Assembly (NCBI GenBank): GCA_017522915.1
Contig: JAFWXX010000001.1
Span: 1-54,451 of the forward strand
Direction of reading: 5' to 3'
Origin: Bacteroidaceae bacterium
GTDB lineage: Bacteria; Bacteroidota; Bacteroidia; Bacteroidales; Bacteroidaceae
Length of the DNA stretch: 54,451 nt
Shown: positions 1 to 9,336 of the stretch, piece by piece
Position numbering within the stretch: position 1 is the first letter of the stretch
How the letters are laid out: every line of letters starts with the position of its first letter
Position numbers and translations under genes: made by a program
Notes under the pieces: generated by a model
Told to the model about the DNA's origin: nothing
Database searches by the model: none
The model's input: only the letters and a program-made list of their open reading frames with translations

Positions 1-624
1 CAACCAGTTATTACTCAATATTTTGCAAGTAATAAGTCAGAAATATGGTCATAACCTTTAAGGGTGCATTCTAAAAGGCGAAGATTTAACATTTTTATTG
101 TTTCTTAACGCTCAAAGCGTGTCAATAAAGGGTGTTTCTTCTGTTTTCAGTTCTTTTTGCAGTTTGATGTTTCCATCATTCCACGTTTTCGGCACAAAGG
201 TACGACAATTTTCAGGAACGGCAAAAGTACACTCTTATCAATCTATTATTTTGGAGGGAGTGAAATCTGCCACTTGCCCAATTTCTCCCTGTCGAAAATA
301 ATAAGACTCTGAAAGATTTGAGAACAGTTTGAATGATAGGTTGTCAAATTTGAACCTTTTATTTATGCAGTTCTTTGTTTCTACTATTTCGTCAGTCGTT
401 TATCTCCGTTGCCGGATGCAGTTTTCAGCCAAAACCTTTTCGTATTCAAAATGAGGTTGGCTACCTTTGCATCCGAAAACGAAGATAGGCGGCAAACGAA
501 ACGGATTGTTTTGTGAAGACTTATATCTACTATTTACTTTATAACACTCTAAGAACAAAAAATGTGCAGCAAATGCTAAAAAATGCTTTCAAAAATGCTG
601 TTTGGATGATATCACAGAGTATTA
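1..624. other. Left-end region without a convincing gene
   Basis: No full gene is visible. The minus strand has an open stretch of about 40 codons (112-234) that ends in TGA but has no ATG, which could be the tail of a decayed gene. A TTTG-N19-TACCTTTG promoter-like pair lies on the minus strand at 195-225, and a plus-strand TACCTTTG lies at 462-469 with no gene after it. Short AAAATGCT-type repeats sit at about 570-600, just beyond the end of the acetyltransferase gene, and could take part in terminating that operon. None of this is strong. Confidence 0.4.
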
Positions 625-1125
625 CTACATCACTTTCTCAAATATAAAATACTCATCGTGGCACGCTTCGCCTGTTAGCGAACGGGCGGGGTCAACATGT
701 GCCTTGTTGAAAAACTCTACTATTTTGAATCCACACTTGTTGACGTAGAAGTGGATGTTGCGTTTCTCGAAGTAAGGAGTTATCAGTCGCCACACCTTTG
801 TATCGGGATATAATTTTTCAACCGCTTGCCATATCTGCAGTCCTAACCCTTTGCTATGGTGCTCGGGGTAAATATAGAATAAATCCAACCAGTTACATTG
901 GTCGCTTTTATCTATTTTTATAGCTACTCCGCCAATTTTTTCATCATTTTCATAAACAGCAAAAACTTCACTATCTGGATTGTTTAATGACGATTCAATA
1001 TCATTGTCATTATCCATTGTTTCACCAAATGTCTCGGCAACAGCAATAGAAAATATGGTTATTGCTTCGTTGCTAAAACTTGAGTATTCTGATTTTTGTA
1101 ATCGCTTGAATGTTATATTTCCCAT
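625..1125 (-). CDS. GNAT-family N-acetyltransferase
   Basis: A 166-aa single-domain protein that would transfer an acetyl group from acetyl-CoA to an unknown amine. The acetyl-CoA binding motif A is visible as YPEHHSKGLG at residues 86-95, after the beta strand NWLDLFYI, and a second conserved part (HFYVNKCGFKIVE) follows, as in the GNAT fold. Length is normal for the family. It starts 8 bases after the stop of the outer-membrane efflux gene, so it is probably the last gene of the efflux operon. It could modify a compound that the pump also handles, but that is inference from position; the substrate cannot be read from the sequence. Confidence 0.85.
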   Translation of the reverse strand: MGNITFKRLQKSEYSSFSNEAITIFSIAVAETFGETMDNDNDIESSLNNPDSEVFAVYENDEKIGGVAIKIDKSDQCNWLDLFYIYPEHHSKGLGLQIWQAVEKLYPDTKVWRLITPYFEKRNIHFYVNKCGFKIVEFFNKAHVDPARSLTGEACHDEYFIFEKVM

Positions 1126-1133
1126 AATCTAGA

Positions 1134-2495
1134 TTATTTACCTCCTCCCAAAGCGTGATAGAGGGTGATGATGCTCTGTATCTCGTCGAAGCGGTCTTGT
1201 GCTACGGCCTGCTTTGCGGTAAGCAATGTTTGCTGTGCTGTCAATACCTCCAGATAGTTAGCTGATGAGTGTCGCATCAAGAGTTCTGTTTTGCGTACCG
1301 CTTCCTGCAAGGTTGCTACTTGAGTGTTGTCAATGTCAAGTTTTCTGCGGGCGGTTTGCAAGGCAGTAAGGGCATCGTTTACCTCCGCACCAGCATTGAG
1401 CAGCGATTGTTGAAAGTTGAGCACTGCCACCTCCTGCTCGGCCTTGGCAATCTTTAGATTGGCGATATTGGCACCTCTATTGAACAGTGGCTGCACAAGT
1501 GAACCTATGGCATTGAGCAGCCACCCCGCAGGATTGAGTTCTACGCCTCCTGCACCATTTGTCCAACCAAGAGTGCCCGACAGACTGATTGAAGGATAGA
1601 AGGAGGCTCTTGCCGCATTGGTAGCATAGAAGGCTTGTGCCAGCTGATACTCTGCCATTCTCACATCGGGACGGTTGGCGAGTAGCTGCAAAGGAACACC
1701 CACAGATAACTCCGAAGGAAACTGTTGGTCGGAAAGGTTGCCTCGCTGTAGTATGGATATAGGAGTAGTTGCTAAGAGTGTGCAGAGGACATTCTCGCTC
1801 TCCCTGATGCTCTTTTCGATGGATAGGATCTCGCTCTCCAACGCCATACAGTTTGCCTTGGCTTGAAGCACTGCGGCATCGGTTACGCCACCGCCTCCTC
1901 GCTTCAAAGACTCAAGCACCCGAACACTCTTTTGCCAACTTTCAAGGGTCTGCTTGCTGATGCGTAACTGCTCATCGAGCATAAGCAATGTGTAATATCC
2001 GTTGGCTACGGTTGCTACAAGGTTTGTCTGCACAGCCTGTGCGTATGCCTTACTCGATTTAAGAGCCTCTTGGGCACCACGCTTGGCATTGGTAGTCTTG
2101 CCAAAGATGTCTATCTCCCAACTTGCCGAGCCACCAAGTGTGTAGCTCTTCGATGTTGCTCCACCCGAACTACCGACCGTTCCTTCGGCGGTTAATCCGA
2201 CTGAGGGCAGATAAGATAGACGGGCATTCATCAACACCGCCTCGGCCTGCTCTATACGAAGATATGCAGTGCGAAGGTCGGTGTTACGCACCAATGCTGT
2301 ATCAATCAACTGCTGCAGATGTCTATCTTGAAACAGCTCACGCCACGACAGCGAAGCGATAGTTGTAGTGTCGGCAGTGATATACTTCTCGCCAAACAGT
2401 TTCTTATCGACCTCTGTTGTCTGCGGGAACTTCCGATATATGCTACATCCCGAAAGCATTATCGCAAGGACTATGTATAGAATTGCTCTTTTCAT
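1134..2495 (-). CDS. Outer-membrane efflux lipoprotein, TolC/NodT type
   Basis: 453 aa. This is the outer-membrane channel of a tripartite RND pump and forms a trimeric tunnel through the outer membrane and periplasm. The N-terminus is a lipoprotein signal with lipobox LSGC (Cys17). Two outer-membrane efflux repeats follow (roughly residues 60-250 and 265-450), rich in long amphipathic helices, with LLANRPDVRMAEYQLAQA typical of the OprM/NodT branch. Length is normal. It begins 2 bases after the pump gene and is followed by the GNAT gene 8 bases on, so it belongs to the same transcript. Confidence 0.93.
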   Translation of the reverse strand: MKRAILYIVLAIMLSGCSIYRKFPQTTEVDKKLFGEKYITADTTTIASLSWRELFQDRHLQQLIDTALVRNTDLRTAYLRIEQAEAVLMNARLSYLPSVGLTAEGTVGSSGGATSKSYTLGGSASWEIDIFGKTTNAKRGAQEALKSSKAYAQAVQTNLVATVANGYYTLLMLDEQLRISKQTLESWQKSVRVLESLKRGGGGVTDAAVLQAKANCMALESEILSIEKSIRESENVLCTLLATTPISILQRGNLSDQQFPSELSVGVPLQLLANRPDVRMAEYQLAQAFYATNAARASFYPSISLSGTLGWTNGAGGVELNPAGWLLNAIGSLVQPLFNRGANIANLKIAKAEQEVAVLNFQQSLLNAGAEVNDALTALQTARRKLDIDNTQVATLQEAVRKTELLMRHSSANYLEVLTAQQTLLTAKQAVAQDRFDEIQSIITLYHALGGGK

Positions 2496-2497
2496 TT

Positions 2498-5400
2498 CTA
2501 TTCCGTTTTTGAACTCTCCTTTTGCTGTTTAAGCAGTGCAATCTTATTCATCTCTTCAATAATCATCGGGTCTGCAGACTCCTTGAACACTACAGGTTTG
2601 AACTTTTCCTGCAATGTCTGGAACACGACAAATAGTGCTGGTACAATAATGAGCAAGCCGACAGTTCCGATAAGCATACCGCCCACAACACCCGTTCCTA
2701 TGGTGCGACTACCATTGGCACCTGCACCCGATGCAAACATCAGTGGCAACATACCGAATATCATCGTAAGTGAGGTCATAAGTATTGGGCGTAGTCGCAT
2801 CTTGGCTGCAAAGAATGCCGACTGCTTGAGCGACATACCAGCCTCTCGACACTGTGTTGCATACTCCGTAAGGAGGATAGCGGTCTTTGCCAACAGACCG
2901 ATAAGCATTATCAATCCGATTTGCAGATAGATGTTATTCTCTATGCCAAATGCCCAGGCAAAGAGGAATGCACCCGCCAAACCAAACGGCACGCTCAGAA
3001 TGATTGCCATAGGTATAAATAGGCTCTCGTAGAGTGCCACCATAATCAGATAGACGAAGAATATACAGATGGCAAAGATGATGACCACATTGCTGCTCGA
3101 TTCATTCTCCTCACGACTGATACCGCTAAACTCAATGCCATATCCTGTGGGAAGCTCCTTGGCGGCAATATCCTTAATAGCACGGATGGCATCGCCCGAG
3201 CTGCTGCCTTGTGCCGAGCTACCCGAAACGCCTATGCTGCTAATCATATTGAAGTTGTCAAGCGATTGAGGCATATACTCTCTTGTGATGGTCAAGAACT
3301 GGCTTGCAGGTAGCATATCACCCGACTCTGAGCGCACGAAAAGCTTATCGAGTGACTGCACATTATTGCGGTCATCGGGACGAAGTTGCATTGTTACCTG
3401 ATAGACCTGGTTATAGAGGTTGAAGTTTGAAATGTAGGAGCTACCCAAGAAGGCCGCCAACTCATTGAGCAGTGCCGATGGGGCAACACCGAATTTCTTG
3501 CATCGTGAGAAGTCCACCTCAACCTTATATTGTGGATAGTTGATTTCGTAAGCCGAGTAGGCGTCCTCTATCTCTGGGCACTCGGCAAGTCTCTCGATAA
3601 AGCGTTGGCTAACATCGAAGAAGGTATTGATATCGGCAACGTTATGGTTGAGTATGGAGAACTCAAAGCCTCCACCTCTGCCATAGCCATCAATCATACC
3701 AGGTGCTGAGACAAAGCTTTGAGCTTCGGTCTCCTCGGCAAGTATGGCCTCAATCTTCCTTGCTACACCCCACGAGGAGTGCTCGTCGCCCTTTCTCTCA
3801 CTCCACGGGCGAAGCTGTATCTGTATCATACCCATATTCGAGCCACCCAAGCCAACAACGCCACCAACAGACTCCACCTCGGGAAGTTGCTGTATGCGGT
3901 CCGAAACACGCACAAGCACCTCCTCGGTAGTTGCTGCTGTATATCCTGGCGGTGTGGTGAAGTCCACCATCAGCGAACTCATATCCTCATCGGGAATAAA
4001 ACCTGTTGGCACTACACGCATCAGACCCACACTAAGCACAATGGCAACAACGACTAACGTACCTATAAGCCATTTGCGACGAATAAATGCCATAGCAACA
4101 GCAGCATAGCGACTCATTAGAGACTTAAATGCTGCGTGGTATGCAGTATGTACTCGGCTTGAAAAGCTTCTCTTGTTTTCACCACGAGGCTTCAAGATAA
4201 GAGCACACAAGGCGGGTGCAAGGGTTAGTGCTACAATGAGCGAGATGCCGACCGACACCGCCATTGTCAGACCAAACTGCTTGTAGAATATGCCACTTGT
4301 TCCGCTGATAAACGATACAGGGATAAAGATTACCATAAACACCAAGGTCGTGGTGAGCAAGGCAGATGTAAGTCCACCCATAGCATCGACCGTAGCCTTG
4401 TATGCAGATTTATATCCTGCATCAAAACGAGCCTGTACCGCCTCAACCACGACGATAGAGTCATCCACCACCGTACCGATAACCAAGACCAGCGCAAAGA
4501 GGGTGAGCATATTCGCCGAGAAGCCAGCCACAGCCATAAAGGCAAAAGTACCGATAAGCGAGACGACAATACCCAATGCAGGAATCAGCGTAGCACGAAA
4601 ATCCTGCACAAAGAGATATACTACGATAAGCACCAGCAGAATCGCAAGTAGCAGTGTGATGACCACCTCACGAATCGAGGCAAAGAGGAAATCGTTGGTA
4701 TTATCGAAGGTTATGATATGTATGTCGTCAGGTAGATTCTTCTCTATCTCGGCAAGGAGTTTGTCAATATCTTGATTGATGCGTGTAGCATTTGACCCCG
4801 ACACCTGGCTGATGCTACCCATCACACCTGCGTGACCATTTATACGGTTGATATATGAGTAGTCAGATTGCCCCAACTCCACATCTGCTACATCTTTAAG
4901 GTGTAACTCTTCGCCAGTGCTCTTTGATGCCAGTACCAAATTCTCGAACTCTGCCACATCCTGCTTACGACCTGTGTAACGCAGCGTGTATTGATAGACA
5001 CCGTTGCTGTTCTCGCCAACAGAGCCGATGCTTGCCTCAATGTTCTGCTCCTCCATCAAGGCTGCAATGTCGCTTGGAATAATGCCATATCGGCTCATAG
5101 CATCGGGCTTGAGCCACACTCGTAGTGCGTATTGTCCACCCCACACCTCAACCTTGCCGACACCCTGAATACGGAGCAGTGCCGGGCGTAGATAGTTGTA
5201 GAAGTAGTTGCAGAGGAAGTTCTCGTCGTATGTACCGTTTGGGCTCTCCAAAGCCAATATGCGCAACTGACCTGGTTGGCGTTTCTCAACGCTCACACCA
5301 AATTGTAACACTTGAGCAGGGAGCATAGCCTGTGCCTGTACCACACGGTTTTGCACATTCACTGCTGCCATATCGGGATTAGTACCCTGCTTGAAGTAGA

Positions 5401-5674
5401 TGCTTATAGATGCCGAGCCATTGCTTGCCGATGATGTCATATAGGTCATATTATCGACACCATTGATAGCCTGCTCCAATGGAGCCAACACACTCTTTTG
5501 TACGGCCTCGGCACTTGCACCAGGATAGCTCGCCCATACATATATTGTTGGAGGTGCCACATCGGGATACTTCTCGATTGGCAACCTGCTAAGCGATATC
5601 AAGCCCAGCGATACAATCATCACACTGATAACGATAGAGAGCAGCGGACGGTCTATAAATGTCTTGATTTTCAT
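2498..5674 (-). CDS. RND multidrug efflux pump, AcrB/HAE1 family
   Basis: 1058 aa. Inner-membrane proton/drug antiporter of the hydrophobe/amphiphile efflux family. Visible features are the N-terminal FIDRPLLSIVISVMIV segment, the porter-domain phrase PIEKYPDVAPPTI, twelve expected membrane segments in two clusters, and the proton-relay pair of aspartates in IGTVVDDSIVVVE (around residue 405). Full length, with no frameshift. It lies 5 bases after the adaptor gene and 2 bases before the outer-membrane gene. The efflux substrate is not readable from sequence. Confidence 0.96.
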   Translation of the reverse strand: MKIKTFIDRPLLSIVISVMIVSLGLISLSRLPIEKYPDVAPPTIYVWASYPGASAEAVQKSVLAPLEQAINGVDNMTYMTSSASNGSASISIYFKQGTNPDMAAVNVQNRVVQAQAMLPAQVLQFGVSVEKRQPGQLRILALESPNGTYDENFLCNYFYNYLRPALLRIQGVGKVEVWGGQYALRVWLKPDAMSRYGIIPSDIAALMEEQNIEASIGSVGENSNGVYQYTLRYTGRKQDVAEFENLVLASKSTGEELHLKDVADVELGQSDYSYINRINGHAGVMGSISQVSGSNATRINQDIDKLLAEIEKNLPDDIHIITFDNTNDFLFASIREVVITLLLAILLVLIVVYLFVQDFRATLIPALGIVVSLIGTFAFMAVAGFSANMLTLFALVLVIGTVVDDSIVVVEAVQARFDAGYKSAYKATVDAMGGLTSALLTTTLVFMVIFIPVSFISGTSGIFYKQFGLTMAVSVGISLIVALTLAPALCALILKPRGENKRSFSSRVHTAYHAAFKSLMSRYAAVAMAFIRRKWLIGTLVVVAIVLSVGLMRVVPTGFIPDEDMSSLMVDFTTPPGYTAATTEEVLVRVSDRIQQLPEVESVGGVVGLGGSNMGMIQIQLRPWSERKGDEHSSWGVARKIEAILAEETEAQSFVSAPGMIDGYGRGGGFEFSILNHNVADINTFFDVSQRFIERLAECPEIEDAYSAYEINYPQYKVEVDFSRCKKFGVAPSALLNELAAFLGSSYISNFNLYNQVYQVTMQLRPDDRNNVQSLDKLFVRSESGDMLPASQFLTITREYMPQSLDNFNMISSIGVSGSSAQGSSSGDAIRAIKDIAAKELPTGYGIEFSGISREENESSSNVVIIFAICIFFVYLIMVALYESLFIPMAIILSVPFGLAGAFLFAWAFGIENNIYLQIGLIMLIGLLAKTAILLTEYATQCREAGMSLKQSAFFAAKMRLRPILMTSLTMIFGMLPLMFASGAGANGSRTIGTGVVGGMLIGTVGLLIIVPALFVVFQTLQEKFKPVVFKESADPMIIEEMNKIALLKQQKESSKTE

Positions 5675-5679
5675 TCTCT

Positions 5680-6780
5680 CTACTCTTGTTTCTGTTGAAT
5701 CTCCATACCCTCTTTTACATAACCAGCACCCTCGCTGATGATGACATCGCCAACATTTAAGCCACTAATGACAATGTAGTTGAGACCATCGGATAGTGGC
5801 TGAACGGTGATAATTGCTGATTGTGCAACGCCATCAACGACCTTGTAGACATAGGTCTTATTCATAATCTCGTAGGTCGCCGTTTGCGGTATGACTATCA
5901 CATCTTTGTGTGTTTGCGGCACAATGAGGCGACCAGTGCTTCCCGTCAGCAATATACCATCTGGATTTGGAAATACGGCACGAGCCGACAAAGCTCCCGT
6001 ACTCTTCTCTACCACACCACTTATGCTCTCCACCTTGCCCTGCAACGAATAGTTGTTGCCATTGGCCATCTGGATAGATACAGGAGGGAATGCCTCAGCT
6101 ACCTTGTTAAATGAGCCTTGCTGCTGCATACGAGAGACCATCTCTCGCTCGGTCAAAGAGAAATAGACATACATCTGCTCGGTGTCCGATACGGTTGTGA
6201 GTGGCTGAGGGATAGATGGCCCGACTAATGCTCCCACTCGATAAGGAAGCGTACCCACAACGCCATTGCAAGGACTCTTTACCTCTGTATATGAGAGGTC
6301 GTTTCGGGCATTGGTCTCCTGTGCTTTTGCCTGATCCAATCCCGCTTTTGCAATCGCCAATGTGTTATTTGCCATTGCAAGGTCGTATTCCGATATAACC
6401 TCCTCGTTGAAGAGAATTACCTTGCTATCGTAGTCGAGTTGCGCAACATCCACCTGCGCCTGGGCTGCATTGACATTGGCAGTAGCGGTACGCAATGCTG
6501 CCTGATATGGCACTTGGTCGATAATAAATAGTACCTGCCCCTGCTTTACTCGCTCACCCTCCTTGACCAACAACTTTGAGATAGTACCCGACACTTGTGG
6601 GTAAAGCTCCACAACCTGTCGTCCCTGTATGGTTGCAGGATAGGATTCGGTTGTCTCAATAGTGCTTCGGCTTACACTAATAACTGGATATTCGGCAGGA
6701 GTCTCCTGCGCATCCTGATTACTACCGCACGCCATAAGTAGCACTGCGAGCAACATTAAAGAGTAGTTTTTGAACTGCAT
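5680..6780 (-). CDS. RND efflux periplasmic adaptor (membrane fusion protein)
   Basis: 366 aa. Links the RND pump to the outer-membrane channel. The N-terminus is a lipoprotein signal with lipobox LMAC (Cys18). Next come a barrel-sandwich/lipoyl half (VSGTISKLLVKEGERVKQGQ, about residues 65-90), a coiled-coil hairpin (about 95-165), the second lipoyl half (NDLSYTEVKSPCNGVVG) and the beta-barrel and membrane-proximal domains. It is the first gene of the adaptor-pump-channel-GNAT operon. A minus-strand TACCTTTG -7 element lies 27 bases upstream. Confidence 0.95.
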   Translation of the reverse strand: MQFKNYSLMLLAVLLMACGSNQDAQETPAEYPVISVSRSTIETTESYPATIQGRQVVELYPQVSGTISKLLVKEGERVKQGQVLFIIDQVPYQAALRTATANVNAAQAQVDVAQLDYDSKVILFNEEVISEYDLAMANNTLAIAKAGLDQAKAQETNARNDLSYTEVKSPCNGVVGTLPYRVGALVGPSIPQPLTTVSDTEQMYVYFSLTEREMVSRMQQQGSFNKVAEAFPPVSIQMANGNNYSLQGKVESISGVVEKSTGALSARAVFPNPDGILLTGSTGRLIVPQTHKDVIVIPQTATYEIMNKTYVYKVVDGVAQSAIITVQPLSDGLNYIVISGLNVGDVIISEGAGYVKEGMEIQQKQE

Positions 6781-6806
6781 AAATTCCCTTGTTACAAATT
6801 TTGCAA

Positions 6807-6814
6807 CAAAGGTA
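6807..6814 (-). promoter_or_regulatory. -7 element for efflux operon
   Basis: TACCTTTG on the minus strand matches the Bacteroidales -7 consensus TAnnTTTG and lies 27 bases before the adaptor start. No good -33 TTTG is found at the usual distance, which may mean the promoter needs an activator such as the divergent AraC protein (inference). Confidence 0.5.
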
Positions 6815-6901
6815 CTTTGTATATTCGGTAGCAGGGGTAAAAGAAATAAGATAAGTATGGTACTTTTCCGAACAAACGCTCTTTAATTAAGATAAAACCA
6901 C

Positions 6902-6909
6902 TAAATTTG
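6902..6909 (+). promoter_or_regulatory. -7 element for araC-type gene
   Basis: TAAATTTG fits TAnnTTTG. It ends only 7 bases before the ATG at 6917, so the transcript would be almost leaderless unless a later start is used. No clear -33 box. Confidence 0.4.
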
Positions 6910-6916
6910 CGCTGTT

Positions 6917-7759
6917 ATGAGCATATTGAATAGTAGTGAAATATCAGAAGTGAAGGCTTTCAGGAGTAACTTGAAGACCTCAATTGGTACTCCGATTGAG
7001 AATAGCGGTCTTGTACTTATTCTCTGCGTGGAGGGGTGTGCCGTGTTATCGATAAACTTCAAAGAGTATTCGTTCCGAAAGGGCGATATTGCTATTATCC
7101 CCATCGGAATGACATTGATACCACTTGAGACCTCTTCGCTATTTCAGGCTGAGATTAGATGCGTGACGGAGCAACATTGCGAAGAGATGGAGTATAGGAT
7201 TTCGGATATCCCTTTCTGGAATTTTATGATGGAGCACCCCATATTGCACCCAACCTCTATCCAATACAATATGTTGAGTGGATGGTTTGCTCAGATGCAA
7301 TGGGCTATGAGCGATAGCTCTTTCTCGTTCTATAACGAGACGATATCAAGCGGTATCTTTACCCTCTTTATGATGATATATAGGGAGGTGAAAGCGTATG
7401 TGCAAGAGCCTGACAAGGAGCAAACTGGCAGCCGTACTATGCAACTGTTTACTGCTTTTACAAACTTCGTTACTCGTTACCACAAAAGAGAGCGAGAGGT
7501 TGCCTACTATGCCAATATGCTCTCCATCACGCCTGACTACCTGAATAAGGTGTGCAAGATGCACTGGGAAACAACGGCCAAGGAGTATATCGATTGGCAG
7601 GTGGTAATGGCTATCAAGAACTATCTCACCTGCACCGACCTTTCAATAAAGTGTATAGCCGCGCAACTAAACTTCGATGACTCATCATATATGTGCCGAT
7701 ATTTTAAGAAACTGACAGGTCAGTCGCCAACAGAGTATAGGGATAATGCAACGATATAA
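6917..7759 (+). CDS. AraC-family transcriptional regulator
   Basis: 280 aa. N-terminal cupin-like sensing domain (about residues 1-150), then the two-helix-turn-helix AraC DNA-binding domain (about residues 185-275: YANMLSITPDYLNKVCK, then LSIKCIAAQLNFDDSSYMC with the family ending FKKLTGQSPTEYR). Transcribed away from the efflux operon with about 135 bases between them, the usual place for a local regulator of the pump. The ATG at 6917 is very close to the putative -7 box. A later start would remove part of the sensor domain, so 6917 is kept. Confidence 0.93.
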   Translation: MSILNSSEISEVKAFRSNLKTSIGTPIENSGLVLILCVEGCAVLSINFKEYSFRKGDIAIIPIGMTLIPLETSSLFQAEIRCVTEQHCEEMEYRISDIPFWNFMMEHPILHPTSIQYNMLSGWFAQMQWAMSDSSFSFYNETISSGIFTLFMMIYREVKAYVQEPDKEQTGSRTMQLFTAFTNFVTRYHKREREVAYYANMLSITPDYLNKVCKMHWETTAKEYIDWQVVMAIKNYLTCTDLSIKCIAAQLNFDDSSYMCRYFKKLTGQSPTEYRDNATI

Positions 7760-7972
7760 CAAGCAATCCTCAAAAACAAAGTTTTAGATTATTACTATAC
7801 TTTACGAGAAGGTATTATTTTGTATTAATTTAGACAACATAGAAGGCTACACAGTAAGCATAAAAACATAGTTTAAGTTGTCATTCACAAAAAAGTCGTT
7901 TCATAATCTAATGGCATAATACCTTGTCTATCAAGAAAATCGGCGGTAACTTATATTTTACCGCCGAAAGAA
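7760..7972. other. Intergenic region with convergent hairpin
   Basis: Between the AraC gene and the minus-strand phage-module gene. The only clear structure is a perfect 10-bp stem (TCGGCGGTAA at 7940-7949, its complement at 7958-7967) with an 8-base loop. On the minus strand it is followed by TTTTCTT, so it can act as a backup terminator for the gene at 8000. The rest is AT-rich with no gene. Confidence 0.5.
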
Positions 7973-7999
7973 AGGCTGCCGAAAGGCAGCCTATTCTTT
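7973..7999. terminator. Bidirectional GNRA-loop terminator
   Basis: AGGCTGCC, loop GAAA, GGCAGCCT (7973-7992), followed on the plus strand by ATTCTTTTT and on the minus strand by TTCTTTC. It lies directly after the stop of the minus-strand gene at 8000 and downstream of the AraC gene. Confidence 0.7.
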
Positions 8000-8242
8000 T
8001 TACCCTCCTATTCCATGCAATGTCTGTTGCAGCAGGGCACCGATTCCTTCATCTCCCTGTTCCTTTTCCTTGTTCAGCTTGACAAGAAAATCGGCCGTAG
8101 TCTTCAACGCCTGGTTGATAGTGCCGGGGTCCTCGCAGTTCAATGTAAGTTTCTCCAGCCTCTGTATAAGACGATGGAACAGTGCAAGGGTTTCGTTGTG
8201 TACATCATCGATAGTCACACCGCTTTTACTCCTTTTAACCAT
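8000..8242 (-). CDS. Small hypothetical protein of the phage-derived module
   Basis: 80 aa from the ATG at 8242; a TTG 33 bases upstream would give 91 aa but is less likely. The protein looks helical (DVHNETLALFHRLIQRLEKL and later NQALKTTADFLVKLNKEKEQ), ends in a Gly-rich tail and has no signal or membrane segment. I do not recognise the family. It is divergent from the four phage-like genes on its right and is closed on its left by a GNRA hairpin. Its place suggests it is part of the module, perhaps a regulator or a packaged small protein, but no motif supports a function. Confidence 0.6.
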   Translation of the reverse strand: MVKRSKSGVTIDDVHNETLALFHRLIQRLEKLTLNCEDPGTINQALKTTADFLVKLNKEKEQGDEGIGALLQQTLHGIGG

Positions 8243-8385
8243 AAGATAATCTTTATCCGCGAAAATAGCTTGCAAATGTTGTAGTAAGGTTGTTGTATTG
8301 CCATAAGTTGCAGCAGCTCAATCTTTTGGCATAATAGCAACCTTAACCTTTCTTTTCGGGGTTTCTTTTGCACAAAAAAAGTATT

Positions 8386-8928
8386 ATGGGATTACCAATT
8401 GTATTAGCAGGCTTGAACGGAGCACTGGGCCTCTATTCAGGCATTAAGGGAATTTTTGATGCATCAAGTGCAAAGAGAGAACAGCGTAGGCTTATGCGAA
8501 AGGCATATGCCGAAGAGGACGGATGGTACAGAAGGAACTATTTCGGAGACCACCTGAACAGTACAGCAACACGTGCCGCGATAAAAAGGGTAGAGAATAC
8601 CCTGCGCCGTAAGAGTGAACAGGACCGTGCGCGTAGCCGCATTGTTGGCGGAACTCCCGAATATGCTCTTGCGCAGAATGAGCAGGGGATGCGCTCGGTA
8701 GAGAATGTCATGACAAATGCAGCCGCAATGGAGAGCGACCGCAAGAGAAGTGTGGATGCCCAGCACAGGCAGAACAGGAATGCTCTTTTGGGTAGCCAGT
8801 CTGCGGCTCTGGCTAATGACAGGAGCAATGCTACTCAGCTTATTGGTAGCGGTCTTAACCTGTTGCAGAATGCTTTAATGGGTGTCAACTGGGGTAAGGA
8901 GGAGCGTAAATATGATGGCGGATTATAA
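8386..8928 (+). CDS. Phage-like small ejection (internal virion) protein
   Basis: 180 aa from ATG 8386; an upstream TTG in frame at 8368 is ignored. The N-terminus has a short hydrophobic Gly/Leu/Ala segment (IVLAGLNGALGLYSGI, about residues 5-20). The rest is helical and rich in Arg, Ala, Gln and Asn (ARSRIVGGTPEYALAQ, then MTNAAAMESDRKRS and a C-terminal QLIGSGLNLLQNALMG). This composition and layout match small podovirus ejection proteins of the T7 gp14 or P22 gp7 kind; the assignment rests on overall character and on the portal and giant protein downstream, not on a diagnostic motif. Its stop overlaps the start of the next gene, so the two are translationally coupled. Confidence 0.55.
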   Translation: MGLPIVLAGLNGALGLYSGIKGIFDASSAKREQRRLMRKAYAEEDGWYRRNYFGDHLNSTATRAAIKRVENTLRRKSEQDRARSRIVGGTPEYALAQNEQGMRSVENVMTNAAAMESDRKRSVDAQHRQNRNALLGSQSAALANDRSNATQLIGSGLNLLQNALMGVNWGKEERKYDGGL

Positions 8929-9328
8929 CAGCATGGACGCTATGTTCGACCGCGTTGTCGAGCGGAGAAAAGAGAATCTTAGGGAGAAACGGCGCAAACG
9001 CAATGTGGCTGCAATCGTCGATTTCGCTTCGAACCTGCTTGTTGCTGCAGGCAATATGAACGGTGCCCGGCTCAAGAGCTCGGCTCCTCTTTTGCCTGAA
9101 TATGAAAAGGCATACCGTGATGCCCATGAAAGGCTCACTGCTTTCATGCGCGATTTCAATGGCAAGAAAGCCCATTCGCAGCTATGGAATCCGCTCTCAA
9201 AGAGAAGTGCCAAGGAGCGTTCCGTAACCAGGATTCCGTATGCTGCAGATCTTCTTTCCGGCAGTTTCGATAATGCCCTGAACCGTTACAAGGAATCGGG
9301 CAGTTTTAAAAACCTTTCTAAAAAATAA
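8912..9328 (+). CDS. Phage-module hypothetical protein
   Basis: 138 aa from ATG 8912. A strong Shine-Dalgarno AAGGAGGA at 8896-8903, 8 bases before this ATG, sets the start inside the end of the previous gene (overlap 17 bases). A second ATG directly follows the first. The protein is very basic near the N-terminus (RRKENLREKRRKRN), then has a hydrophobic helix (VAAIVDFASNLLVAAG), then a charged helical part. I do not recognise a domain. By position it could be the second small ejection protein of the module. Confidence 0.65.
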   Translation: MMADYNSMDAMFDRVVERRKENLREKRRKRNVAAIVDFASNLLVAAGNMNGARLKSSAPLLPEYEKAYRDAHERLTAFMRDFNGKKAHSQLWNPLSKRSAKERSVTRIPYAADLLSGSFDNALNRYKESGSFKNLSKK

Positions 9329-9336
9329 TTCTGATT

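Noticed and set aside
4290..4775. Plus-strand open frame of 161 codons
   Set aside because: It is the shadow of the RND pump gene on the other strand; low-complexity Ser/Thr/Ile composition and no start signal.
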